DNA of 64,000 nt from an uncultured Brachyspira sp. (GCF_944388875.1 NZ_CALXKQ010000010.1:19760-83759); one strand, 5' to 3'. Numbered from the stretch's first letter, positions 35,936-45,644 are shown. Translations and numbers: made by a program. Notes: a model not told the origin generated them from the sequence alone.

Positions 35936-35977
35936 TAGAATAGAATACTTTTGCATTTTTTTTCTGGGAGTTAAATA

Positions 35978-37453
35978 ATGTTATTTAATTCCACAGAGTT
36001 TATGATATTTTTTCCAATAACATTAATTTTATACTGGATATTTCCAAAAAAGTACAGATATATTTGTTTATTTATAGCAAGTTATACATTTTATATGTTT
36101 TGGAATCCTAAATATGCTCTTCTTATGGGTACTTCTACTATAGTAACTTTTTTAAGCGGTGTATTAATAGAGAAATTAAAATATAAAAGAACTGTTGTAG
36201 CATTTAGTTTTATTATCAACTTAGCAATTCTAATATTCTTCAAATATTTTGATTTTCTGCTTCAGAATATAAATATAGTTTTGTCAGCAGTAAATATACA
36301 ATTAATAAATAAGCCTTTTGATATAATACTTCCAGTAGGAATATCTTTTTATACTTTTCAGGCATTAAGTTATACTATAGATGTTTACAGAGGTGAGATA
36401 AAACCTGAAAAAAATATTATTAAGTATGCATTGTTCGTATCATTCTTTCCACAGTTAGTTGCTGGACCTATAGAGCGTTCTAAAAATTTGCTTATTCAAA
36501 TGGAGAATTTAGAAAAAATAAAAAGATTTGATTATGACAGAATAACTGAAGGGCTAACCTTAATACTTTTCGGTTATTTTCAGAAAATGGTAATAGCAGA
36601 CAGAGCAGCAATATTAGTAGATACTGTTTTTAATGGCTATTATGAATACAACAGTATGGCTTTAATTTTGGCAGCAGTATTTTTTGCTATACAAATATAC
36701 TGCGATTTTGGAAGCTACTCACTTATAGCAATAGGGACAGCTAAAGTTATGGGCATTAATTTGATGGAGAATTTTAATACCCCGTATTTTTCTAGAAGTA
36801 TAAAGGAGTTCTGGGGCAGATGGCATATATCATTATCTACTTGGTTTAGAGATTACCTTTATATACCTTTAGGCGGAAATAGATGTTCAAATATAAGAAA
36901 GAGTTTTAATATATTAGTAACATTTCTAGTAAGCGGTTTATGGCATGGAGCTAATTTTACCTTCATAGCTTGGGGAGCTATTCATGGTATATTTCACATA
37001 ATAGAAGAACAGTTAAAACATATAAAAGAAAAATATTTAAATAGATTCAAAATAAAAACAAATGCTTTCAGTTTTGCCTTAATAGAAATAATAATTACTT
37101 TTATCATAGTAGATTTAGCTTGGATATTTTTCAGGGCGGAAACTATACATGATGCCATACATTATATAAAAAGAATATTTACAAGAATAGATTTATGGAC
37201 ATTGTTTGACGGTACTTTATATAGTTTAGGATTAGATATTTTTGAGATGAACATTTTAATCATAGCGTTATTCATACTGATATCTTTTGATTTAATAAAT
37301 TATATAAGAAAAGAAAGCATATTTGTATTTCTAAGTAAACAGAATCTATATTTCAGATGGTTTGTTATGTTATTTTTGATTTTTTACATAATTGTTTACG
37401 GTAAGTACGGAGCAGGCTTTGACCCTAAACAGTTTATATATTTCCAATTTTAA
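35978..37453 (+). CDS. MBOAT-family O-acyltransferase (copy 1)
   Basis: 491 residues with about ten membrane helices. FYTFQALSYTIDVYRGE, FPQLVAGPIERS, FWGRWHISLSTWFRDYLYIPLGGNR and VSGLWHGANFTFIAWG are the MBOAT/AlgI hallmark blocks, the His in LWHGAN being catalytic. It moves an acyl, usually acetyl, group across the inner membrane for O-acylation of a surface polysaccharide. The partner SGNH-like gene follows after 15 bases. GGGAG precedes the ATG. The entire pair is duplicated at 38993-42304. Confidence 0.92.
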   Translation: MLFNSTEFMIFFPITLILYWIFPKKYRYICLFIASYTFYMFWNPKYALLMGTSTIVTFLSGVLIEKLKYKRTVVAFSFIINLAILIFFKYFDFLLQNINIVLSAVNIQLINKPFDIILPVGISFYTFQALSYTIDVYRGEIKPEKNIIKYALFVSFFPQLVAGPIERSKNLLIQMENLEKIKRFDYDRITEGLTLILFGYFQKMVIADRAAILVDTVFNGYYEYNSMALILAAVFFAIQIYCDFGSYSLIAIGTAKVMGINLMENFNTPYFSRSIKEFWGRWHISLSTWFRDYLYIPLGGNRCSNIRKSFNILVTFLVSGLWHGANFTFIAWGAIHGIFHIIEEQLKHIKEKYLNRFKIKTNAFSFALIEIIITFIIVDLAWIFFRAETIHDAIHYIKRIFTRIDLWTLFDGTLYSLGLDIFEMNILIIALFILISFDLINYIRKESIFVFLSKQNLYFRWFVMLFLIFYIIVYGKYGAGFDPKQFIYFQF

Positions 37454-37468
37454 TAATGTGAGTTATTT

Positions 37469-38884
37469 ATGAAAATAAAAATTATAAAGATAATTTCTTT
37501 TGTATTGATATTTTTTGTACTGCTTTATGCTGTAAACAATGTATTAAAATTTAAATATTTTTATCTATTTGATTCATTTTATAAATTAAAAAATAATTCT
37601 ATAGATGTTCTATTATTAGGAAGCAGTCATTCTTATGTAAATATAAATTCTTTTTATTTATACAAACTATATGGTATATCTTCATTTAATTTTGGAGGTA
37701 GTATACAGCCTTTATGGAATACTTATTTTTATTTAAAAGAAGCTTTAAAAAAACAAAAACCTAAATTAATAGTTTTAGATGCATTAACAACAACACTTAA
37801 TGATGAATATGCAGATTATTCAGGAATTATAAAAAATAATTATGAACTAAAGTTTTCTTTTGATAAAATAAATAGCATAATTATAAGTTCACCTAAAAAT
37901 ATATGTATCTTTTTTTTAAATCCTTTATACCAATACCATAATAGATATTCTTCTCTTACTTTCGAAGATTTTCTTAGCTATAGAGGTAGAGAAAAATACA
38001 AATATTATAAAGGTTATGTTCTTTTTTACCGTATTAGCAGTAATACAAAACCTAATGTTAATTATATTACCAATGAAATAAGCTTATACCCAAAGATAGA
38101 GAAGTATTACAGAATGGTAATAGAGTTAGCAAAAAATAATAATATACCTATTTTAATCGTAAAATCTCCATATTCTCTTTATAATGAATATGATCAAAAA
38201 AAATATAATATGGCAAAAAAAATTGCAAAAGAATATAATGTTCCTTTTATTAATTTAAACTATAATTATGATGATTATAATTTAGATTTTTCAAAAGATT
38301 TTTATGATCAATCTGGACATTTAAATTATAAAGGAGCAGAAAAGCTTGCAAAATATTTAGGCAAATATTTAAAAGAGAATTATGACTTACCTGATAGAAG
38401 AGGTGATCCTAAATATTATTCTTGGGAAATGAATGCTAAATATCAAGATAAAGAGATTTATAATTTTGAACTAACAAACTTAGCAAATTTAAATGAATAC
38501 ATAGAAAAAGTAAAAAATGCTGATGATTATATTATAGGTATTACTATGCTTGGCAATTATCAAAAAAATGATAATATTATTCAAAACATAGCATCAAAGT
38601 TTAATATTAATAACATATATTTACAAAATTCTTCTTATGTTATAGATAATAATAATCTTATATACTCCTCTAAAGGCTCTAGTAATTATTTATTTTATAA
38701 AGAAATAGGAAATTATACTGATTTGGTTGTTAATAATGAAAAACTATCTATAAATAGAACAAATTATATAAAATCAACTAATGGCATAAACATGGTCATT
38801 TATGATAAGTTTACCGAAGAAATAGTTGATAATATATATTTGGAATATGATGATAATTCTATTAATCCAACAATTAAAAGATAA
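37469..38884 (+). CDS. Membrane-anchored SGNH/AlgJ-like protein (copy 1)
   Basis: 471 residues. One N-terminal membrane anchor (about 6-24), then an SGNH-hydrolase-like domain. LLLGSSHSYVNI holds the Ser block, NFGGSIQPLWN the Gly/Asn region, and DFYDQSGHLNYKGAEKLA the Asp/His pair. This matches periplasmic partners of MBOAT proteins (AlgJ, AlgX, DltD type), which complete the acyl transfer. The C-terminal 100 residues are an additional Asn/Tyr-rich domain shared with copy 2. The ribosome site is weak, and expression probably depends on the MBOAT gene. Confidence 0.8.
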   Translation: MKIKIIKIISFVLIFFVLLYAVNNVLKFKYFYLFDSFYKLKNNSIDVLLLGSSHSYVNINSFYLYKLYGISSFNFGGSIQPLWNTYFYLKEALKKQKPKLIVLDALTTTLNDEYADYSGIIKNNYELKFSFDKINSIIISSPKNICIFFLNPLYQYHNRYSSLTFEDFLSYRGREKYKYYKGYVLFYRISSNTKPNVNYITNEISLYPKIEKYYRMVIELAKNNNIPILIVKSPYSLYNEYDQKKYNMAKKIAKEYNVPFINLNYNYDDYNLDFSKDFYDQSGHLNYKGAEKLAKYLGKYLKENYDLPDRRGDPKYYSWEMNAKYQDKEIYNFELTNLANLNEYIEKVKNADDYIIGITMLGNYQKNDNIIQNIASKFNINNIYLQNSSYVIDNNNLIYSSKGSSNYLFYKEIGNYTDLVVNNEKLSINRTNYIKSTNGINMVIYDKFTEEIVDNIYLEYDDNSINPTIKR

Positions 38885-38992
38885 TATATAAAAATGTTAA
38901 ATTAAAATTAGTTTTTTATATAATTTATATTACAATTAATACTCTTTATAAGTTATAAATGTATATTTTAGTTATTATTATGAGTTATGTAA

Positions 38993-40468
38993 ATGCTGTT
39001 TAATTCTACGGATTTTTTAATATTTTTTCCTATAACGCTTATATTATATTGGATATTTCCAAAAAAATTAAGATATATATGTCTTTTCATAGCCAGTTAT
39101 ATATTCTATATGTTTTGGAATCCTAAATATGCATTATTAATGGGAACTTCTACTGTAGTAACTTTTTTAAGCGGTATATTAATAGAAAAATTAAAATATA
39201 AAAGAATAGTTGTAGCTTTCAGCTTTATAATAAATATTGCAATACTTGTGTTTTTTAAGTATTTTGACTTTTTGCTATTAAATATAAATATGATTTTATC
39301 AGCATTAAATATAAGATTAATAGAAAAGCCTTTTGATGTTATTTTACCAGTAGGAATATCATTTTACACTTTTCAGGCATTAAGCTATACTATAGATGTT
39401 TACAGAGGAGAAATAAAGTCTGAAAAAAATATTATTAAGTATGCATTGTTCGTATCATTTTTTCCTCAGTTAGTGGCAGGTCCGATAGAGCGTTCAAAAC
39501 ATTTACTCGGACAAATTCAGAATATGGATAAAATAAAAAGATTCGATTATCAAAGAATAACTGAAGGACTTATTTTAATGCTTTTCGGCTATTTTCAGAA
39601 AATGGTAATAGCAGACAGAGCAGCAATACTAGTAGATACTGTTTTTAATAGATATTATATTTATAACTCAAGCGAATTGTTATTATCAGCATTACTTTTT
39701 GCGGTGCAGATATACTGTGATTTTGCAAGCTATTCACTTATAGCAATAGGAACGGCTAAAGTTATGGGAATAGATTTAATGGAGAATTTTAATACACCTT
39801 ATTTTGCTAGAAGCATAAAAGAGTTTTGGGGAAGATGGCATATATCATTATCAACTTGGTTTAGGGATTATCTTTATATACCTTTAGGCGGAAACAGATG
39901 CTCAAAATTAAGAAGAAGTTTTAATATATTATTAACATTTCTAGTAAGCGGACTCTGGCATGGAGCTAATTTTACTTTTATAGCTTGGGGTGCTATTCAT
40001 GGAATATTTTACTTAATAGAAGATATTACTTCAAAGTTTAGGAATAATGTTTTAAATAAATTTGGCGTGAAGGTAAAAAGTTTCAGCTTTAAACTTCTTG
40101 AAGTAATTATTACATTTATAATAGTAGATTTGGCTTGGATATTTTTTAGGGCAGAAACTATACATGACGCTTTTTACTATATAGAGAGAATGTTTACTAA
40201 AATAGATTTATGGCGATTGTTTGACGGCTCCTTATACAAATTGGGATTAGACAGTTTTGAAATGAATATACTTATAATATCTTTGATAGTGTTATTTTTA
40301 GTTGATGTTATTAAGTATATAAAGAAAGAAACTATTTATGAGTTTTTAAAAAATCAATGTTTGTATTTCAGATGGGCTGTAATATTTTTCTTGTTATTTT
40401 TTATAATCATATACGGCAAATACGGTGCAGGCTTTGATCCTAAGCAGTTTATATATTTTCAGTTTTAG
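38993..40468 (+). CDS. MBOAT-family O-acyltransferase (copy 2)
   Basis: 491 residues, the same length as copy 1 and identical at most positions, including the FWGRWHIS and LWHGAN blocks. Differences concentrate in the first 100 residues, in the loop after residue 345 and in the last two membrane segments. All catalytic positions are intact. It stands 108 bases after copy 1's partner gene. A 405-base gap separates it from its own SGNH-like partner, unlike in copy 1. Confidence 0.92.
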   Translation: MLFNSTDFLIFFPITLILYWIFPKKLRYICLFIASYIFYMFWNPKYALLMGTSTVVTFLSGILIEKLKYKRIVVAFSFIINIAILVFFKYFDFLLLNINMILSALNIRLIEKPFDVILPVGISFYTFQALSYTIDVYRGEIKSEKNIIKYALFVSFFPQLVAGPIERSKHLLGQIQNMDKIKRFDYQRITEGLILMLFGYFQKMVIADRAAILVDTVFNRYYIYNSSELLLSALLFAVQIYCDFASYSLIAIGTAKVMGIDLMENFNTPYFARSIKEFWGRWHISLSTWFRDYLYIPLGGNRCSKLRRSFNILLTFLVSGLWHGANFTFIAWGAIHGIFYLIEDITSKFRNNVLNKFGVKVKSFSFKLLEVIITFIIVDLAWIFFRAETIHDAFYYIERMFTKIDLWRLFDGSLYKLGLDSFEMNILIISLIVLFLVDVIKYIKKETIYEFLKNQCLYFRWAVIFFLLFFIIIYGKYGAGFDPKQFIYFQF

Positions 40469-40873
40469 GGAGGTATTAATAATAGATAAAAGTTTTATTA
40501 ATTATGTTGTATACTAATTTATTAATTGCAAGTTGTATGGCTTTATAAAATGATAATAATAAATTTGTAAACTTGAAAATTTTAAGTATATAGTAAAACT
40601 TTTTAAGTTTGTCAATTTTTTGTTGTTCTTTTTCCCGCCGCAAAAAGAACCAAAAAGTGCAAATGTAAAATGATTGTCAAATAGTATTAATCATTTTTTA
40701 CATATAGTATAAATTGTTAAATTTAATATAGATTTTTACTTATCTATGCCATATGCAAATCGGTGAGGAAAGCACCAGATATTAAAAACAAAATATGATT
40801 TTATTTTTGACAAACTATGTTTGTTTAGTTATATATTGAGTTTGAATATAAAAAATAATAGGCTGTTTATAAT
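40469..40873 (+). other. 405-base gap with an inverted repeat and a possible structured RNA
   Basis: No gene is visible. At 40625-40650 a 9-bp inverted repeat (GTTCTTTTT with AAAAAGAAC) encloses a C/G-rich 8-base core (CCCGCCGC), unusual for this AT-rich DNA. At 40722-40786 an outer stem (TTTAATAT with ATATTAAA) encloses a hairpin GGTG-N7-CACC and a conserved-looking stretch. The second might be a regulatory leader of the SGNH-like gene. The first looks like a dispersed element. Neither is identified. Confidence 0.4.
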
Positions 40874-42304
40874 ATGATAAAAAACACATTAAAAATTATT
40901 TGCTTTATAGCTATATTTATTACATTGCTTTGGTTTTCAAGCAGAGTTTTAAGATTTAAAAATGAGAATGGTATATATCAAGGCGACAGTTTTTATGAAC
41001 AAAAAACTAATAGTATAGATTTACTTATTCTTGGAAGCAGTCATGTGCATTATAATATTAATCCTGCTGTTTTGTATAATGAGTACGGTATTGCTGCTTA
41101 TAATTTTACCTCTGGAAGTCAGCCTATATGGAGTACTTATCATTATTTGGTAGAGGCATTAAAATATCAAAAGCCGAAATTAATTGCTTTGGAGTCTTAT
41201 ATTATAGCAGCAAGCAGGACAAATGTTGTAGACTATCAAATAGTAGCAGCTACTTATGCATTAAAATGGTCTAAAAATAGAATAGATTCTCTAAAAGTTA
41301 CAGCAGCAGAAAGATTTGATGAGTTTATTAATCCAATGTACAGATATCATAACAGATACAAAGATTTAAAAGATGAAGACTTTGTTCCTTATGCTAATAA
41401 TTATAATCATTATAAATATTTCAAAGGTTATTCTTTTCATAATAAAACATTTCCTGTTAAAAAGCCTGATATAGAAAACATTAAAGATACTCTGCCTTTA
41501 CTTGAAGAGCAGGAAACTTATTATAGAAAAATATTAGAGCTTGCCAAAACTAATAATATACCTATAGTAGTTATAGCTTCTCCTTTTCCTATGACTGATG
41601 ATGAGGCCAGACATTTCAACAGAGTAGGAGAAATTGCAAAAGAGTATGATATTCCTTTTATGAATTTCAATCATTATTATGATAATTATAATTTAGACTT
41701 TTGGAATGATTATAATGATGCAGGACATTTAAATTATAAAGGCGTACAAAAATATACTTCATTTTTAGGCAAATATTTAAAAGATAATTTTGATTTGCCG
41801 GACAGAAGAGGAGATGCTAATTATAATACTTGGGAGAAAAATGCTTTATACGAATACAATAGGGTTTATGATATGAATCTTAGAGATATAGATAATATTC
41901 ATAACTACATAACAAAAATAACTAATCTTAATGACTATACTATAGTGATAAATATGCTTGGAGAATACAGAACTAATGATAGAGTTGTAAAAGGACTTTA
42001 TTCTAATTTTAATATAACTAATGAAATATATACTAATAATGTTTCTTATGTTATAGATAAAAACAAATTAGTATTTTCTTCTATGGGCGAAACTAATTAT
42101 CTTTATCATAAAGAGCTTAATAAATATAATGATTTGGTAATCGACAGCGGAAACAGAATAATGATAAGCAGAAGCAATTTAAGAAAAACTACTAATGGTG
42201 TTAACATAATAGTATATGATAATATAACTTCTGAAGTGGTTGATTTCTTTGGTTTACATTATACTAATAATATGATAGATGAAATAATAGAAAGAGATTA
42301 TTAA
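40874..42304 (+). CDS. Membrane-anchored SGNH/AlgJ-like protein (copy 2)
   Basis: 476 residues. A membrane anchor (about 5-22), Ser block LLILGSSHVHYNI, FTSGSQPIWSTYHYL, and Asp/His motif DAGHLNYKGVQKYT. It is collinear with copy 1 throughout, including the C-terminal domain (NIYTNNVSYVIDKNKLV-type block), but more diverged than the two MBOAT proteins are. It probably serves as the periplasmic transferase for MBOAT copy 2. Confidence 0.8.
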   Translation: MIKNTLKIICFIAIFITLLWFSSRVLRFKNENGIYQGDSFYEQKTNSIDLLILGSSHVHYNINPAVLYNEYGIAAYNFTSGSQPIWSTYHYLVEALKYQKPKLIALESYIIAASRTNVVDYQIVAATYALKWSKNRIDSLKVTAAERFDEFINPMYRYHNRYKDLKDEDFVPYANNYNHYKYFKGYSFHNKTFPVKKPDIENIKDTLPLLEEQETYYRKILELAKTNNIPIVVIASPFPMTDDEARHFNRVGEIAKEYDIPFMNFNHYYDNYNLDFWNDYNDAGHLNYKGVQKYTSFLGKYLKDNFDLPDRRGDANYNTWEKNALYEYNRVYDMNLRDIDNIHNYITKITNLNDYTIVINMLGEYRTNDRVVKGLYSNFNITNEIYTNNVSYVIDKNKLVFSSMGETNYLYHKELNKYNDLVIDSGNRIMISRSNLRKTTNGVNIIVYDNITSEVVDFFGLHYTNNMIDEIIERDY

Positions 42305-42485
42305 TTTTTATAATTTACTAAATATTTCTGACTTAATATTTAGCAAATTTATTTTCTACAAATAAAACATATTGTGTTTTCAGTTGCATATTTTCTTTTA
42401 ATACCAACTATATATAGTTTACATAGCATATAAACTCTTTATAATATTAAACATCAATTAATAATAAATTTAAGGAGTTTTTATA

Positions 42486-43049
42486 ATGGTTGGAAATTTT
42501 AAAATAAATGTAAAACAAAAAAATGAAATATCTGATGAATTAATAGGTATTTTTCAAAGAGGAATTAAAGGATTCTACGGAGCTAGCAGAGAATTAATGC
42601 TTTATTTAGGAGAACAATTGGTTAATGGAACAAATTATGCCTATATAACAAGATGTACACCTGCTACTCTTAATCCTATACCTTATTATGAATTAATGAT
42701 AATAAATGTTGATACTGACGGAAAAGCTTCTATTGCAAGCAGGGAAACTATAATTGAAAGTTCTCAAATTGGTACTGTAGGAGGAATAATTTGTTCTAGT
42801 TCATATGAAGCTGCTATACAAGAAAACAAATCTGCTGAGTCTAAGCATTTACTTGATTTATTTGATAAAGGTGTTTCAGATTTTGATTACAAAGCTGAAC
42901 TTTATTTGGGTCATAAAATAGTTCAAGGCTGTAAATATTATTATCTTGCAGAGGCTAAAGATAAAAAAGGAGAAAATAGTATTAAATTAGTGGTAATATA
43001 TTCTTTTATGAAGAAAATTGAAATTTCAGGAATAGAAGATATATTATAA
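42486..43049 (+). CDS. Two-domain cystatin-like protein
   Basis: 187 residues built of two tandem halves of about 90. Each half has a helix and then a motif resembling the cystatin Q-x-V-x-G loop: GEQLVNGTNYAYI (Q44-G48) in the first and GHKIVQGCKYYYLAEA in the second. The halves share a helical IFQRGIKGF / LFDKGVSDF start. Cystatin folds inhibit cysteine proteases or serve as binding modules. There is no signal peptide, so it is cytoplasmic. AAGGAG precedes the ATG and a strong terminator follows. The family call is from motif pattern. Confidence 0.55.
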   Translation: MVGNFKINVKQKNEISDELIGIFQRGIKGFYGASRELMLYLGEQLVNGTNYAYITRCTPATLNPIPYYELMIINVDTDGKASIASRETIIESSQIGTVGGIICSSSYEAAIQENKSAESKHLLDLFDKGVSDFDYKAELYLGHKIVQGCKYYYLAEAKDKKGENSIKLVVIYSFMKKIEISGIEDIL

Positions 43050-43072
43050 TTATCATACTAGAAAATATAATT

Positions 43073-43109
43073 AACTTATACTGTTTTATAAAATTAAGCA
43101 GTATAAGTT
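43073..43109 (+). terminator. Intrinsic terminator after the cystatin-like gene
   Basis: Perfect 11-bp stem (43073-43083 with 43099-43109) followed by a TTTTTTATTT tail. Confidence 0.8.
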
Positions 43110-43133
43110 TTTTTATTTAAAGTTGTATTTAAA

Positions 43134-43215
43134 ATATACTTGTTTCAAAATTAATTTTATTTATTAATTGTTGGAACTAGCCAGTCATCCTGCTAAAGAC
43201 TGCATTCTTATTTCT
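43134..43215 (+). repeat. Dispersed repeat, copy A
   Basis: This stretch (AATATACTTGTTTCAAAA and onward) matches 45373-45490 in two blocks: about 50 bases at the start with few changes, and GCTAAAGACTGCATTCTTA against ACTAAAGACTTCATATTTA after a deletion of about 30 bases. The two copies flank the two-gene glycosyltransferase cassette in direct orientation. Confidence 0.6.
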
Positions 43216-43250
43216 TAGTTATATAATGAATAAACACCAATTTAATAATA

Positions 43251-44516
43251 TTATAAGTTATAAATTATAATTGCAATCATATTCAAAAAAGTATATAAGA
43301 AAATATAATTAATATATTTAGTTTTTGTATATCTTATATTCTCTATAAAATATATAAGAGGTACAAATCCTAATGTAAATGATGAATAAAAATAATGAGG
43401 TCTTCCTCCGCCTGCTATTCCACCCAACATGTAAAATACTATTGTAGAAATAATATATACAATATAGAAAAATAATAAATCTCTTAATACTTCAGTTTCT
43501 CTGCTATTTTCTGTTATCATTTTTTTAGTGAAAAAATGTTTATACGCATAAATTAAAACTATTAATGCAAATATAAATGAAAGTACATAGAATATAAATG
43601 TAAAAATATATAAATGATTACTTGTAAAATATGAATTAATTATATCTTTTAATCCGTTTACATATTTACCGCCGCGTTCATTTGTAACAAAAAGAAATAT
43701 AGAATATACTTGAGGAGGCTGTATTACATAATTACTGCTTAACTCCGATTTTCTGCCCAATATTTTTAATAAACCTTCAAAGTTATTCTGAAATTGATAT
43801 ATCAGATAAGGAAGATATGTTAGAAACGATATAAATACACCTATTGACAATGGTATTATATTTTTTTTAGTATCTTTTTTCCATCTAATTATTAAAAATA
43901 CTATTAAAGAAGGTATTATAGAAAAGAAGTTTGAAAAATGGCATTGTGCTGATAAAGCTAATATCGGAAACAGCAAAACTGCATATATAAACTTTTTATC
44001 ATTATACAAATATTCATATAATACAGGTAAAAATATAAAAGATAGTATTAAAGGATTATTCGGATTATATATATTATTTCCAGAATTTAGAAAATAAATA
44101 TTTACAGACATAAGAAGAAGGATTATACTAAATGCGGTTAAAGAAAATCTTTTATAAATCCAAACAAAAAATATAATGCTTACTAATATAGAATTTATTA
44201 AATTTACAAGCCTTGCACCTTCATAGGTTTGTCCTCCTATAAGATATTTAAACATATACGATAAATAAAAATACCCTCCAGGTACTCTTGCATTTTCTTC
44301 ATTATCATAAGTTTCAGGACTATTAAGGAAAACACCTTCTATTGGAAATCTTTTTTCATTAATGTGTTTTTGTAATTGATATAACTGATATTCTCCGTCT
44401 ACTCCTACAGGATATCCTACTATAGTTCTATTATATAGATAAAATCTAATAACTATCCCTATTATTATAGCTGTTATTGAAATTATTATTAGTAATTTTC
44501 TATTATTGACTATCAT
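43251..44516 (-). CDS. Polytopic membrane glycosyltransferase-like protein (GT39/ArnT type)
   Basis: 421 residues with about ten hydrophobic segments. An Asp-containing loop after the first helix (GYPVGVDGEYQLYQ) and a second loop (ARVPGGYFYLSYMFKYLIG) fit the GT-C fold of PMT/ArnT-like transferases that use polyprenyl-phosphate sugars. It overlaps the end of the GT2 gene by four bases (ATGA), so the two are translationally coupled. They may form a pathway in which the GT2 enzyme charges the lipid carrier and this enzyme transfers the sugar outside. Motif support is moderate. Confidence 0.6.
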   Translation of the reverse strand: MIVNNRKLLIIISITAIIIGIVIRFYLYNRTIVGYPVGVDGEYQLYQLQKHINEKRFPIEGVFLNSPETYDNEENARVPGGYFYLSYMFKYLIGGQTYEGARLVNLINSILVSIIFFVWIYKRFSLTAFSIILLLMSVNIYFLNSGNNIYNPNNPLILSFIFLPVLYEYLYNDKKFIYAVLLFPILALSAQCHFSNFFSIIPSLIVFLIIRWKKDTKKNIIPLSIGVFISFLTYLPYLIYQFQNNFEGLLKILGRKSELSSNYVIQPPQVYSIFLFVTNERGGKYVNGLKDIINSYFTSNHLYIFTFIFYVLSFIFALIVLIYAYKHFFTKKMITENSRETEVLRDLLFFYIVYIISTIVFYMLGGIAGGGRPHYFYSSFTLGFVPLIYFIENIRYTKTKYINYIFLYTFLNMIAIIIYNL

Positions 44517-45349
44517 TTTTTATCCTTATATACATTTTCTTTCTTTGAAATATTAAATTTGGATAATATATATACAATACCAATTAAAAACCTAAGAAAA
44601 TACATTGATACTGAATAGATTGGATGTGATAATAATTTTTTCCATTTACCATTCTCTATGTACACGCCTATATATCTATAAAACATACCAAATTGTTTTT
44701 TAGTAGTTTCGTCATGCCCCCATTTTTTAAAGTAATTATCAAAGTTAGAGGCATAATAGCTTTTTTTTATTATGTATTGTTTTAATGTATGATTTTCATG
44801 ATGATAAAGAGGAGATTTTATTATTGATACCTCCCCTATCTGTTTTATGCGTCTGTCAATATCCCAATCTTCTGTACCATTTAAATTTAAATCAAATCCG
44901 CCTATTTTTATAAATGTTTCTCTTCTAAAGAAACGTACCGCATCTATTACAGTTGCATCATAAAAAGAACGCTCAAAACTTCTTACTCTATTAAAAAAAC
45001 TGCTTCCGTATATTTTTTCTGGTATATATAAAGCTTGAATATTTTTATCATTTTCAAAAATCTCCAAACATTCCGTAATAACATTTTCGGATAAAGTCAT
45101 ATCAACATCTAAAAAACCTATTATATCTCCGCTCGACATTTCCGCTCCGTAATTTCTCTGAGCAGAACGTTCTGGGCCTTTAATAAATGTTTTTGCACCT
45201 AATGACTTTGCTATTTCTACGGTTTTGTCAGATGAATTATTATCTACCAATATTATTTCTATATCCTTATAATTGGAATTTTTTGCTGCATTTATACAAT
45301 CAGCTATAAAGTCTTCAGAATTTTTTGTTGTAATGATTATACTTACCAT
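44513..45349 (-). CDS. Family 2 glycosyltransferase
   Basis: 278 residues. VSIIITTKNSEDFIADCINA, EIILVDNNSSDKTVEIA, ERSAQRNYGAEMSSGDIIGFLDVDM (the DxD motif) and NGTEDWDIDRRI (the ED acceptor motif) define a GT-A fold GT2 enzyme. A hydrophobic C-terminal stretch (about 245-265) may attach it to the membrane. It is first in the coupled pair with the GT39-like gene. Donor and acceptor sugars unknown. Confidence 0.88.
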   Translation of the reverse strand: MVSIIITTKNSEDFIADCINAAKNSNYKDIEIILVDNNSSDKTVEIAKSLGAKTFIKGPERSAQRNYGAEMSSGDIIGFLDVDMTLSENVITECLEIFENDKNIQALYIPEKIYGSSFFNRVRSFERSFYDATVIDAVRFFRRETFIKIGGFDLNLNGTEDWDIDRRIKQIGEVSIIKSPLYHHENHTLKQYIIKKSYYASNFDNYFKKWGHDETTKKQFGMFYRYIGVYIENGKWKKLLSHPIYSVSMYFLRFLIGIVYILSKFNISKKENVYKDKK

Positions 45350-45372
45350 TTATTTTACCAGATTGTCATTTT

Positions 45373-45490
45373 AATATACTTATTTCAAAACTAATTTTAT
45401 TTACAATTGCGGGTACTAGCACCTACCCTCTTATTTTAGATGCTGTCTATACCTTTGAAATACTAAAGACTTCATATTTACATACTAAAA
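45373..45490 (+). repeat. Dispersed repeat, copy B
   Basis: Longer copy of the repeat at 43134-43215. An inverted partial match to its first bases (ACTTTTGAAACAAGTCTAA at 45539-45557) closes the region, so 45373-45557 has imperfect terminal inverted repeats like a small non-autonomous element. It carries no reading frame. Confidence 0.5.
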
Positions 45491-45585
45491 TAATAATTTA
45501 TACAATTTGTAAAACATTACTTTTATAATTTATAAAGTACTTTTGAAACAAGTCTAATTTGCAAATAATATATTTATTATAAAAA

Positions 45586-45621
45586 AATAACAAGAGAATT
45601 TTTTTTTATTCACTTGTTATT
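45586..45621 (-). terminator. Terminator after the AhpD-like gene
   Basis: AATAACAAG (45586-45594) pairs with CTTGTTATT (45613-45621), with an inner extension. On the minus strand it is followed by a T-rich tail. Confidence 0.65.
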
Positions 45622-45644
45622 TCATAATTACTTATCATATATTA

